Positions 21,600 to 32,530 of a DNA stretch of 64,000 nucleotides are shown piece by piece. Each line of letters begins with the position of its first letter. Position 1 is the stretch's first letter. The notes under the pieces were generated by a model. It had not been told where the DNA came from and ran no database searches. It was given only the letters and a program-made list of their open reading frames with translations. Origin of the DNA: Athripsodes cinereus (Eukaryota > Arthropoda > Insecta > Trichoptera > Leptoceridae). Made by a program: the position numbers and the translations under genes. The stretch spans positions 35,291,542 through 35,355,541 of the forward strand of contig OX388305.1 of the NCBI GenBank assembly GCA_947579605.1. The letters are read 5' to 3'.

Positions 21600-24500
21600 T
21601 AAGGAATATTTTATATCATACTACAAGGTGAACCACACTAAAGTATTCTATCAGAATTTTCGGGGCTTGAAGTCTAAGATCGAGGAGTTTAGAGCAAACT
21701 TATTTGCAAATAATTATGATATAATTGTTCTGACGGAAACTTAGCTAAATTGTGAGATATTTGATAGCGAACTTTTTCAAAACGAATATACAGTTTACCG
21801 TAAGGATAGGGATTTCATGTTGAGTGGTAAAAGGGATGGAGGTGGGGTCTTAATTGCTGTGAATCGGACACTAGGAGTTTCATCCACTCTTTTTTGGGAT
21901 GATATTGGTGAAAGTTTTTTACCAGTATTCGTTTTTCATCGGTAACACATAGTTCCATGGAAAAATGCTCATCGCTACTAGGTGTAGTATATATACCGCC
22001 TTCCACATCCTTAGATACTTAAAACATCTTTTTTAAAAGTATATCTGAACGTTTAATCAGCTATTACGACAAAACGGATATTTGTCTTATTGGAGATTTC
22101 AATATCCCAACAATCCAATGGATAAAAGACCCCGATGTTGAGTCAATCTTTGTTCCGTATTCTTATTCGGGTCCTGTTGCGTAGTATTTGATAGAATCTA
22201 TATCTTTTCTCAATATGTTTCAGTATAACGGAGTTTATAACAGCAATCAAGTTATCTTGGATTTAGTTCTTTCAACTATTCCGTGTTCTGTTACCAGATG
22301 TGACTCTCCACTGGTTGGTAAGGATTAACACTATTCTTCACTGTTGATAGATTATGAGTTTGAAATTGCTGAGGATTTATCTCAAAATATGATCCAGAAA
22401 TTGACATACTTTAAGTCAAACTTTTCGGAAATAAATTGAGTGTTGATTGGGTCAGCGTTTTGGGAAACGGGTCGGTGAATGAGATGGTTGAATCTTTTTA
22501 TGGTTATGTTTTGCCAATAATTGAGAAGTATACACCTATGAAGAGGGTGGCACCTAATAATTTTCCCAAATGGTTCTCTAATAGAACTGTGTTGTTGTTT
22601 AAGAGAAAGTCCAAGGCTTGGCGTAATTGGAAGATGAACCGTAATGATTCTGACTACAATTTATTTTTTCAACTAAGAGCTCAGTTGAAGTTGTCGCAGA
22701 ATCACGATTATAGGTCTTTTATTAATAACACTGAGAAGTCACTTAAGGGCAATGTCAAGTCTTTCTTTTCGTTCGTGAATTCCCTTAAAGAATCTAGAGG
22801 CTATCCAAGGGTAATGGGTGACGGTGACCAGACTTCGAGCGATCCAGAGGGAATTGCGAACTTGTTTTCGTCGTTTTTTGGTTCTGTATTTTCACTGAAT
22901 AATTTACATGATTCTAATACTGAAGAATCGGAAAATATTTTAACTAACTCATCCACGGTTAATATCTTGAAATCTGATATTCATAAACGTTTATTAGGTA
23001 TAGATGAGACAAAAGGAGTTGGCCCTGATGGAATAGCACCAATAATATTAAAGAGATGTGTAAGTCGGTAGTTCGTTCGTCGTAGCCTGGAGGTAGAGTC
23101 TCGGCCTTGTGAACAAAGGGTCCGATGTTCGATCCCAGGTGCCGGCAAACTTCCCTTTCACGACACAAGCTTTTAGCTTACTGTGAAAGGTGTATAAGGT
23201 TGTATTTGGGTTTATAACAAAACCCAGATATATCTTTTTTTTTTAAAAAAAAAAGGTCATTTAACCAAACCATTTTATCTGATATTTATTAGGAGTTTAC
23301 AAGAAGGGTGCTTTGCATGCAAATGGAAGATGGCTAATATTACTCCTTTGCATAAATCTGGCAGCAAATCGGACGTTCGTAACTACAGACCAATTTCAAT
23401 TCACCTATTTCAAAAATATTTGAGGGTGAAGTTCGTGAAGGTTCGTGAAGAAATGACTTTTTTCCTGAAGCCGTATCTTCTTGTAGAGCAGCATGGATTC
23501 ATGAGTGGAAGATCGATAGTAACAAATCTGTTTTTTTTTTCTCAGCTATGGACAATCGTATACAGTTGGATGCCATTTATATCGGCTTTCAAAAGGCATT
23601 TGATAAAGTAGAACATCGAATTTTGATTAAGAAGTTAGAATTTCATGGAATTCATGGGAATCTTCTAAGGTGGATTGACTCATATATTTCTGATAGATTG
23701 ATGACAGTTAAACTTAACGGTTACTCATCTGGGAGTGTCAGTGTTACATCTGGTGTCCCTCAGGGGTCTGTTTTGGGTCCTTTACTTTTCACGATATTGA
23801 TAAACGACATTAAAAAGTGCTTTAAACACTCATATTATTTGCGGACGATTTAAAAATATACCGTCAAATTCAATCATTGTCTGACTGTGAAATGCTCAAC
23901 GAGGACTTGGGAAGACTACACGAGTACTGTAACAGAAATAACTGGCACTTGAATCTGGAGAAGTGTAATCTGATCTCTTTTCAAAAATAGAAACAAAATT
24001 CGATATACTTACAATATACATAATCATGATAAAAAAGAAGTACATAAGATTAGAGATTTAGGTGTGGTGTTTGATTCTGAGCTTCACTTTGATGATCACG
24101 TGAACAAAATTATCGAAGACGGCAATAAAATACTGGGATTTATTTTGAGATCTACAAAGTCATTTAGGTTATATGAATCGTATTTGTACTTGTATAAATA
24201 AAAATAAATCGTTGATTGGATCCAAGCTGGAGTACTGTTTCGTTGTATGGAATCCACATTTTAAGAAATATGTCGATCAAGTTGAGAGAACTCAGTCTAA
24301 ATTCATTCGTTTGGTTAGGAAGAGATTGCATTATCCTGTATTTATTAAAGATTTGCCTAAATTGGAATAAAGAAGAGTTTTTCTGGATGCATGCAACCTG
24401 AGAAAAATATGCTTTTCCGAATACGATGTGCCTTATATTTAAGATAGGATTAACTTTAGAATGCTTCCTTTAACAAGATCTTGTTTTCCGTTCTACATTA

Positions 24501-24985
24501 AAAAAAAAAAACAAAAACGAAGACTCAAGAAACCCTGTTTATAGAATTTTAAAGTGCCAATTACGTCAGGTTTGTGAGAAAGGAGAGTTGAGAGTAGAAT
24601 AAGATGAAATAAATATAAAACAAATGTATATGTTTGATACAATGTGAAGTGTTTGGGATAGTATTTATTTTTATTCTGTTTTTTAAATTTTTGATTTTTC
24701 TTTTTTTAGAGTTATTTTTTGTATTGTTATTGCATACATGAGTGAAGTGTGAATGTGTTTGTGCGAATGAATGTATTACATATGTGTGCGAAATTGGGTG
24801 AGTGGACGTATTGTGAATTAATGTATTGTGTGTAAGATTTTCTATAATTGTTTTGTGTGTTATTGCTGAAGTGTGCACTGTTTCGAAGTAAGACTAATGG
24901 AATGTTTTTGTCGCTTACATGTTTATATTTATATGTGTTTCATCTGTTGTGTACCATGTAAATGAAGAAAAAAATCAGTAATTCG
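21600..24985 (+). pseudogene. Dead jockey/CR1-like LINE ORF2 inside the hAT element
   Basis: Order of recognisable parts: endonuclease start (VFYQNFRGLKSKIEEF, then LTET and a stop where W is usual) at about 21640-21740; GGGVLIAVNR near 21845; GDFNIPTIQW near 22095; a 211-codon open linker at 22436-23068 ending with KGVGPDGIAP; a SINE; reverse transcriptase motifs NYRPIS (23378), QHGFMSGRS (23490), KAFDKVEHR (23600), GVPQGSVLGP (23755) and, one frame over, FADDLKIY (23840); thumb region LGVVFDSELHFDDH and SKLEYCFVVWNPHFKKYVDQ to 24370. Several stops and at least two frameshifts are present. In motif A the catalytic Asp position reads G (IYIGF where IYTDF is usual). The GT-rich stretch 24600-24980 is probably its 3' UTR. 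Confidence 0.85.
23071..23255 (+). mobile_element. tRNA-derived SINE family 1, copy 2
   Basis: It closely matches 8463-8636: GTAGCCTGGAGGTAGAGTCT, GATGTTCGATCCCAGGTGCC, CACGACACAAGCTTTTAGCT, and an A-run at the end. It interrupts the LINE reading frame between the linker and the first reverse transcriptase motif, so it inserted after that LINE. Confidence 0.85.
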
Positions 24986-25007
24986 GTGAAAGTACCGGAT
25001 ACTTACC

Positions 25008-25095
25008 CGGTACATTGTGGAAAAAGGTACTGCAAAAAAATATTCTTTAAGAAAACCGAGGAGTTTTGATATATTTCAAATTCCTATACCATTTT
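25008..25095 (+). repeat. Segment shared with the hAT MITE at 47053-47557
   Basis: GGTACATTGTGGAAAAAGGT, then AAGAAAACCGAGGAG and ATATTTCAAATTCCTATACC closely follow 47366-47455. The two hosting elements have different terminal sequences. Confidence 0.7.
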
Positions 25096-25209
25096 GAAGT
25101 CAATATTCGCTATTCGCATTCGCATTCGCGAATGTCGGCAACAAATATTCGCATTCGCATTCGCGAATATCCAAAATCACACATTCGTTACATCACTAGT
25201 ACAGATACA

Positions 25210-26550
25210 ATGAGTCTTCTATCATTGTGTGTGAATTATAAGTTCAATCAATTGTTTGAATATCAAATAATAAACCGATGTCAATAATATTTACAAGACA
25301 GAAATTGGTAACCTCAAACCGTTGATATATATATAAAGGAGCGTTTTATAATATTAAACATGTTATATACAAAGGATTAAAGATTATTTGAATTTGCCCA
25401 CACGGATACAAAATGTTATTTAGATCAAATAAGTAACAAACTTGTTTAATGAGGACCGAGTACATCTGCACGTGCTCTCGTAGATGTAAATCGTATTATC
25501 TTAAACCAACGTGCATCGATATCAAAAGGAATCGAGTCAAAATTAAAAAAAAGAACTATGAAATGGATACATAGTGTGATGTTATTCATTATTTTCAATT
25601 CCTCAATTTCTATTCCTACGACCTCACATTTATTTATGAAACAAGTTAATCTGTAAAAATTGTAAAGATATAAAGTACTAGATCAATTTAGGAACGTTGG
25701 CTTGTAATATTTCAAATATACTTACTTCCGAAGGCCGAAAAGCCTTTACAGGACCTTTGCCTACGAAACAATAGATCTCTAAGCCTTTCTATAATATCTT
25801 GATGCTAAATGCTAAAGACTGCCGGTCGTCTTTAGCATTTAGCTCCTCTTAATCTCGGTTGATGTTATCTAACAATCTTTGTCTTGGTCTGCCTAACGGG
25901 AAAATATATCTACCCTTTAAAATAATAGTTAATTTTAACTACAATGAAAGTAATCTGTAATTTCAAAAGCTTACATAATTTTTCGATATCAAAAATGTGG
26001 AAATAAAAATTAACGTACATCCATTTCGAAGCATGCTCACTATCAAAATATTAAATTAATTATCGATATTTTTTTAGTTCATACCTATGTAAGATACTAT
26101 AATAAATATCTCTGAACAATAACTACAGGCTTAACTATCTTTGTGGTTTATTGGAGATAATTTATTATGCTTCAGGAGTCTCTTGGCATCTTAATTGGAC
26201 AAAGCTCGTGAAAATAGTGGGTTGCGGGTTCGTATCCCAACCAAGGAAATACCTGATAAGGTGACGTTACCTTTCCCAAGTCTAATATTATGTAGCAATA
26301 TGGTGAAACAATGACATGTCTGAAAAAGCAAACTTATCTAAAATCTTTGCCTCTTCACATTCATACTAATATTTTTATTTTGTTGATACTGATACTTTTA
26401 ATTATTTTTAAGTGCAATGGAAAAACAGTAACCAAAAAACTTAATGTAAAAATATCAGATTTCCAAAAGAAAACAGACTTATCAACGTTTGGTATATTAC
26501 CATAGAAATTCAAATATTAAAATTTTCGCCCACTCGCAGACTTAGCAGAA
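25210..26550. other. AT-rich spacer, nothing firmly recognised
   Basis: No supported gene. The words GGGTTGCGGGTTCGTATCCC at 26219 look like a B box, but no A box or second copy was found. A short inverted repeat (CTAAATGCTAAAGAC/GTCTTTAGCATTTAG) lies near 25805-25842. Confidence 0.35.
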
Positions 26551-26566
26551 TGATGATCATCCAGAG

Positions 26567-27002
26567 TGTCAGGGTCAAACCTGTTCATCGAAAGTGAACA
26601 CGTCTGTTCACACTTGTTCATCCTATGCTTTCACTGCCATGTCAACACTCTCACTCATGATGTATGTATTTTGACATATTTTCGTACCAAAATGATTAAA
26701 TAATAATTAAATAATGAAAAATAACCCTTAAAACAAATTAATATAGTTCTCGACTGCATAATAATTTTGTACATGATTCTGACATTCAATACAAATTCAT
26801 AGAGAATAAAACAAATAATAAGATGAAACTTGTTTATGGTCGTTTCAGTGAAAGGACCTTTCATCAAAATTATGACGAGTGGTAATCTCTTTCCTCCGTC
26901 ATCGCTAGTGATCACTTTTGATGAAACGCCCGTTCACACCTATTCATCTTGGAGGATCATCCGGAGTGATCACTGAAAGTGAACAAATGTGAACGACCCT
27001 TT
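26567..27002. mobile_element. Possible MITE with GTTCACA subterminal repeats
   Basis: AGGGTC near the left end faces GACCCT near the right end. Both subterminal zones repeat GTTCACA...TGTTCA words on opposite strands (for example TGTTCACACTTGTTCATCC left, GTGAACAAATGTGAACGACC right). No clean target duplication is visible. Confidence 0.4.
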
Positions 27003-27009
27003 ACAGTTA

Positions 27010-27655
27010 TTCATATAATAATTGTAATCGACACGTAGGTATCTTCTTACATATATTTACTATACTGTACCAAGGTAGCTTTTGTGAAAAATGCAATTCT
27101 GGAAAGTACAACTCGCTTGAGGATACACAAAGCAAGAGAGAGAGATAAGGGAAGTTGGAAATATGTAATATTCCACGAGTCAAGCCTTTCATTCAAATGG
27201 GAATATTATGAAAATCTAATACATTAGTAATAAACAAATGCAGAGAAGATAGTTGGAACATATACGCGTATAGGCATGATTATAATAATGTCTAATTTAC
27301 AAAACAGGGACATGGAAACATTTTGGTTATCTTTTTACAACCATGTTTACTTATTCGTTTTTTATCTATTTAATATTATTTTATATATATACGTTTAAAA
27401 CATTCTTTTATACAGATTATCATTTCATTATTTTTTAAAATGAAATCTGAAATCGCAATTTTTAATAAAATACTAATTTAAAATAGCTGAAAGTTTTATA
27501 TTATAGCACTTTTAAACATTGTAATGGTATTCAATAGATAATTATTATACTTTTATAAAGTAGTGCATAATGGATAGTCAATTTTAATACATATTTATAC
27601 ATACAACAGTATGACGTCAAGTCACGGTAAACTATAAACATTATATACTATATAA
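27010..27655. other. AT-rich spacer, nothing recognised
   Basis: No gene or repeat family is identified. Confidence 0.4.
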
Positions 27656-27663
27656 ACTGAATA

Positions 27664-28738
27664 CTTGGAGTTCATCGAAAGAAAGAAATAAAGTCGCCGA
27701 TGCTAGAGTGAATGGTGCACTTCGACCCATTGTTAACAATAGCAATGTGTCGAACATGGCAAAAATGCTGATGCACAATACCATCACTTACGTATGCAAG
27801 CGAGACTTGGACGTGGTTGAAGAAGAACGAAAGCGGAATAAATGCAGTGGAGATGCTAACGCTGAGAAGAATGGTTAGTAAAACGTTGCGTAATAGAGTG
27901 AAGAATGAGGATATTAGAAGAATGATCGGATGCAAGGAGAGTTTTTTGGACAGAATGCATGTGAATAAGCTTCGGTGGTTTGGACCAGGGATGTTGCGGA
28001 TGTCGATTTTTACACATCCGCGGATGTGAATGCGGATGCGGATGCGGATGTTTAAGATGTTATAGAAAAAAAAGTAGGAACTATCTTAGTTGGTAGGCCC
28101 CACTGTCAAATATGTGACGAAATTTTTGCTACAATAATATTATGGATTTTTTGGCGAAATATTTTTTTTTCTTCTTTGTTATTTGCAAAAATAAAATAAA
28201 ACCGGCAAAAATAAAAACGCGTCGGATCTTGTCACCATTATTTTCGTTTCCATTGGTTAATGTCAAGTGCAAACGGCACGCGCCTTTCGCCGGCCCCGCC
28301 CCATTTCTTTCTTGTCGCAAATTGTCTTACATCCGCATCCGCATGAACATCCGAATCGATTATTGCGGATGCGGATGCGGATGCAGATGTCCAAATACAT
28401 GCGGAAGCTCCGCATTAGCGGATGCGGGTACGAATATTCGCAACATCCCTGGTTTGGACATGTTGAACGAATGAACGAGGATAAAATGTAAAAAAATATG
28501 GGTACTTGTCTGAATGAAAGAGAGTGAGGAAGCGCGATCGTTCGAGAACTCCGTGGCTTGATCACATGGATCAAATTCTTAAAGACGGCCGTGTGTTGCG
28601 TAAGAGGAACCGACGTGCGTGCATGAGAAATTGTATGAATATAGAGTAAGCTAAGGAAGTGTGTAAGGAAAGATCTATTTTGCGTTCCATTCTTTCTGCC
28701 TACCCCACTTGAGACACGGCGTGAGGGTATAACATATA
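27664..28738 (+). pseudogene. RTE-type LINE ORF2 C-terminus (RTE-a), split by a hAT MITE
   Basis: Before the MITE the frames give ARVNGALRPIVNN and NAVEMLTLRRMVSKTLRNRV, then VNKLRWFG. After the MITE they continue with HVERMNEDKM, WLDHMDQILKDGR and KEVCKERSILRSILSAYPT. The order matches the end of RTE-like polyproteins, where an ETW motif, NAVEM and LRWFGHVERM follow one another. The MITE at 27986-28451 breaks the sequence within WFGH; taking out MITE and one target copy restores continuity. Other stops are present. The 3' UTR, CTACCCCACTTGAGACACGG then CGTGAGGGTATA, resembles the SINE family A tail. The second copy is 54500-55072. Confidence 0.8.
27986..28451. mobile_element. hAT MITE with GCGGAT arrays
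   Basis: The ends are CAGGGATGTTGCGGATGTCG and, at the right, ATATTCGCAACATCCCTG. A perfect 8-bp duplication, GTTTGGAC, is at 27978-27985 and 28452-28459. Both subterminal zones consist of repeated GCGGAT/ATCCGC hexamers. The 466-bp interior has no transposase. Small open frames through the hexamer runs are periodic artefacts. Confidence 0.92.
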
Positions 28739-28754
28739 AGTTTAGTATATATAT

Positions 28755-29450
28755 AATGAGTTACAATCCATTGGATTGGTCTGCAACGAGTTTTGATTTA
28801 TTTCTCCACTCCTCCCTATTCTCAGCCAGTCTCTTCAACTCCATATATGAGCCACAGCTCATGTCCCTCTTCAGTTGGTCCATATAGGCATCTCTCGGTC
28901 GACCTCTGCCATTTGTGCCTTCGGTCCTGCCCTCTGCGATTGCGATGAGCAGTCCTGGGTGCCTGATGTTGTGGCCAATCCAATTAGCTCGTTGTTGGCA
29001 GATTCTTTTGAGGAGTTGCCTTTTTTCGCCAACCCTGGTTAACACTTCTTCGTTTTCGACGTGTTCCGACCAATGAATCTTCAGCATGCGTCTATAGCAC
29101 CACATTTCAAATGCCGCTAACCGTCCGCTTTCCCTCTTACTGATGGTCCACGCCTCGCACCCATATAGCAGAATGCTCCACACAAAGGCTTTAGTGAGAT
29201 TCTTCCTCACGCTTAGATCAATATTAGGGGATTCTAATATTTTGGATTTTTTGTTAAAGGCAATTCCTGCCTGGTTTATTCTGCTCACAATTTCTGATTT
29301 GGAGCGTCCGTCCTGGTTTATTCTGCTGCCCAAGTACACGAATTCTCTTACTTGTTTGATGCTCACTCCATTTATGGCAATGTTCGCAGTCGCTTCCTCC
29401 CTTCCAACGACCATACATTTTGTTTTATCTAGTTTAGTATAGGCACAAGA
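28755..29450 (-). pseudogene. LINE ORF2 C-terminal third (RTE-b), 217-codon open frame
   Basis: The minus-strand frame starts inside the reverse transcriptase thumb (VREFVYLGSRINQDGRS, SRINQAGIAFNKKSK) and continues with SILLYGCEAWTISKRES, EMWCYRRMLKIHWSEHV, ANWIGHNIRHPGLLIAIAEG, GRGRPRDAYMDQLKRDM and ends SKLVADQSNGL. YLGSRI...YGCEAWT...EMWCYRRML is the normal order in RTE-like and related LINEs. The frame is unbroken for 217 codons, and reading continues upstream to about 29450 (TKLDKTKCMVVG). The catalytic core is missing, so this is a 5'-truncated insertion, fairly young because it is still open. The copy at 20595-20830 is shorter. Confidence 0.82.
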
Positions 29451-29483
29451 AAAAGGGTTGAAAAAGTTAAAATTTTTGATAGA

Positions 29484-29657
29484 TCAATTGTGTCAGTGCA
29501 CACATAGAAGAATTTCATAATTAGGTAAATTGAAATAAGTGTTTCTTTTTCAGATCACAAGGGAGACGTCTTTCTACGTATGATAACCTGATAAGTCGAA
29601 AGACGTTTCTCTCAATAACACATAGTAGAAATAAGCCCTTGTTTCAATTTACCTAGC
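29484..29657 (+). mobile_element. Stem-and-tail insertion, family 1, copy A
   Basis: The tail GTGTCAGTGCACACATAGAA leads into an arm AGGTAAATTGAAATAAGTGT that is repeated in reverse complement up to 29654. The loop holds a second stem, GAGACGTCTTTC against GAAAGACGTTTCTC. Flanks TTTTGATAGA (29474-29483) and TTTTGGTAGA (29658-29667) fit a 10-bp duplication with one change. Length 174, against 175 for the copy at 54177. Confidence 0.7.
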
Positions 29658-29692
29658 TTTTGGTAGACTTTTTCGGAAACAAGTATGTAGGT

Positions 29693-31697
29693 TAGGGTGT
29701 CCCTTATTTGGTCGAAAAATTTTTTTTTTTAGTTATTGAAACGCATACCCCCCAATTGTGTTTATTAGCCTATTTCTTACCTAAATATAGAATTTAAGCT
29801 TTCTACGTTGATTGGAACCCGTGCCGACAGAGCCTCAAAGTTTTAGAAAAAAGCTGCTTAAAGCGTCTTTTAAATTTAGCTGTAGATCATCACATAATAC
29901 CACTATGTTAGCTAAATATTGATGAAAACACAAATTTATATGGAGCTTTTCTTATAATTATTCAAAAAAGTTACAATATTGATATTAAATAATTTGGATA
30001 TATCCTCTAAAAAGTCTCTTTATTACAGTCTAGATACATTTTTCTATGTTCATGAAAACAACGTCATAAGAACTGATTCTATTCTTCGTCTGCGGTTATC
30101 AAACCATAAAAGCTTTGGATTAGTTTAACAACTCTTTCAGCTGTGTCATTCACCGCTTTTAAGCTAGATATCTTTTTTTAAGCTTCCACAAATGCTACGA
30201 TTTCTTTATACGAAGATACACCTTCTTGAAGGAAACTGCTGTCAAGTTTTAGTTGAGAAAAAAAATCTTTGCTCTTGACGGATACAAAATAACTCAAAAA
30301 TGTTCCTATAAGAACATTAAGGCTGCTTGTAGAATACTTAAAAAGAACGTGGTAGGTATACCTTATTAAAAAAATTGAGCACTACTACCAAACATATAGA
30401 GAGCCAGATATCTGTTCCTTCGATCGTTCATATCTCTTACAGAAATCACCAAAGTTTTCTTTTTTTGTGAATTTTCTACAGTGGTCCCTTTGGTCTGCTC
30501 ATCAATTTCATCATAAAAATTAAAAGGATGGCTATTTCTTTTGACAAATATCACAAAAGGTCGACTGAAATCAGCTTGTCAATTCTTTTGTTACCATTTA
30601 ATGTTTTTAAAAAACACAAAGTCTTGATATGGCGCTTTCACCACCAAACAGCATTTAAACAAGGACTTTACACTAACTACCACAATAAATAAACAAACAT
30701 CTAGTAAAGTTTCTTTGTCCTTAGCGCCCATTTTAAACTGAGACTGCAATAAACATATTTTTGAAGAGTAAATAGCTCTTGCCATCCATCGTGCTTGATG
30801 CATTGCACCAGTAGATCTGATTTTTAAATTATGTTGATGCCAGAGGCTCTCTCAGGCGTAACAAAGCTGTGTAAAGCAGCAGGTGCCAACAATGTCTCTG
30901 AAACCATACGCTTTAATCTCTTTTTCTCTTCTGCTAGTTTTTTCAGCCTTGCTTTTTTTCAATTTCAGTAATTTTTTTGTCAACACCCGCTAAGCATCCT
31001 GTACGTCTTGGTTCTCTTTGTTTTTAAAATAATATATTATCTTCTTTGATTTTTAGTCTTTTGAGAGCATCATCAGCATCAGCAGAATACAATATCGCGT
31101 AAATTATCCAATTCAAGTGGAAATTCTCCTCACGGTGCCTATGAAAATCCTGAATCTTGTTGCTATTTTTTGGCAGCTCTTTCCAGACCTAATAAAAATC
31201 CCCTGACCTCTTAACACGATTATTAACAGCTCTATTAGGTATTCTAACCTTTTTCCAGAATGTAATGCACACGCGAATGACTAGATTTTTGCTTTCACTA
31301 ACATTCAACTTAATATCGCGTAAGTATGTCGAAAGACGGAACTGCGAAAACTTGACGATTGGACTGTAATTTTGCACCTGTCATCTATTTATTTATCTTC
31401 AACAACCAAGAAAATACTTTTTATATTGCTTCTTAGTTCCACTGACATCTTTGAAACATAAAAAAATCCGCGATAATTACCAAAAAAGCCGAGACTGAGT
31501 GACAGTAACAACGGGCACTCACCACCCCTGTGAGTTTTTGTATGAAACTTGTATGAAGATGTTTCCGTGCAAGTCGGCACGGGTTGCACTGTTCCGAATA
31601 AGATAAAAATTGGTTTTTGAGTGTTTTAGGACCAAATGAACAAAATAATAGCCTATGCGTTGTAAAATTAAAACTTTGAAAAATAAGGGACACCCTA
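29693..31697 (-). mobile_element. 2-kb hAT-like transposon
   Basis: The ends are TAGGGTGTCCCTTATTT and its exact reverse complement. A perfect 8-bp duplication, ATGTAGGT, lies at 29685-29692 and 31698-31705. The interior has broken minus-strand coding remnants (next entry). TAGGG termini with 8-bp duplication fit hAT. With coding remnants and intact termini, it looks like a decayed, possibly once autonomous or gene-carrying element. Confidence 0.88.
30360..31420 (-). pseudogene. Broken gene of a transposon-associated arthropod family
   Basis: From 5' to 3' on the minus strand the pieces are: VCITFWKKVRIPNRAVNN near 31255; VWKELPKNSNKI near 31180; ADADDALKRLKIKEDNILF near 31060; GCLAGVDKKITEIEKK near 30980; then MHQARWMARAIYSSKICLLQ and LDVCLFIVVVSVKSLFKCC at 30803-30591; and DMNDRRNRYLALYMFGSSA near 30400. 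I know this series (FWxKARIPT, GGVDK, HxARWMAKAIYSLKI, DVCLF) from large families of uncharacterised, highly repeated arthropod and cnidarian proteins. Several frameshifts and stops break it here. Its location inside a TIR element with 8-bp duplication argues that the family is carried by hAT-type transposons. Its molecular function is not known to me. Confidence 0.6.
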
Positions 31698-31709
31698 ATG
31701 TAGGTGGGC

Positions 31710-32530
31710 AGTTACGTAGCTATTCATTACAAATACATTTGTGTTATTTGAAAGAAATCACGCTTCGCCCTCTTTACATTGATAATATCTTATTTGAATT
31801 TATTTTTCTATAAAATTGCATGTATTGTAATCGCTGAAACTACACTAAAAAATGAATCAATATTAAATCTATTCCCGTCACAATTATTGCTTCAACGATC
31901 ATTTCAACACTTATATAAATCACTCGGATGAATTTCTTTTGTATATAATGTAATTATACCTCACCTAGATTGCCTACAAGGTATGTAGGTAGGTTTTCTA
32001 TTGAAATTACATAGTTTCATATATATTGGAATTGAAGAATTTCATTAAATTTTCTTAATCCAGTTGAATTGCTTTATTCTTATTTATAGAACAATATCAT
32101 GTTGAACGTCAAGTTGACATTATCCTTATCAAACTTAATGAGGAAATATCTATACAAAAATATCGCCCTTATCGCATTCAAGATTTAACATTTACAATTT
32201 CAAAGCATCATGTTGTATATAGTAATTCATTTCTCTAGTACATGTGACAAAATGAAAATAAAATATTTACTATTCATGTTTCTTTTTACTCTTTAATACA
32301 TACTCATTCATATTCTCTACCTAAAAAGGGGATGATTTATAGGTACATGAGGTAAGGTAAGAACGCTGAGTGATAGGTGATATAATCACAGGGATGAATA
32401 TAAATTACCTTTTGTGGCATATGGAATGAATGATGATGGAGGGTTGAAAAATATTTATTTGTGTCTAGGTAAATAGAAAGGCATTCCAAAATCAAGTAGA
32501 GAATATATATATATGGACAATTTGTAAAGC
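31710..32530. other. AT-rich spacer, nothing recognised
   Basis: No gene or repeat copy that I can support. Confidence 0.4.

Larger units (their letters stand above)
21097..25198. mobile_element. hAT-type element with GCATTCGC arrays and nested insertions
   Basis: The ends are TAGTGATGTAACGAATATTC and its reversed form ending CGTTACATCACTA. A perfect 8-bp duplication, GTACAGAT, is at 21089-21096 and 25199-25206. Both subterminal regions consist of repeated GCATTC/GCGAAT hexamers. Terminal T/CAG with 8-bp duplication is the hAT signature. The core is small; most of the 4.1 kb is later insertions: a 200-bp MITE (21222-21421), a LINE (about 21600-24985) and a SINE inside that LINE. No hAT transposase is seen, so it is non-autonomous. 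Confidence 0.9.

Noticed and set aside
24561..24878. 105-codon minus-strand frame rich in His, Thr, Ile and Asn
   Set aside because: It is the antisense of a GT-rich LINE 3' UTR; its composition follows from the simple sequence.
26190..26300. tRNA-like GGGTTCGTATCCC, possible third SINE
   Set aside because: No A box, no defined ends and no second copy in the window.
28263..28574. Open frames of 74 to 110 codons on both strands
   Set aside because: They run through GCGGAT hexamer arrays of a hAT MITE, which lack stops because of their periodicity.
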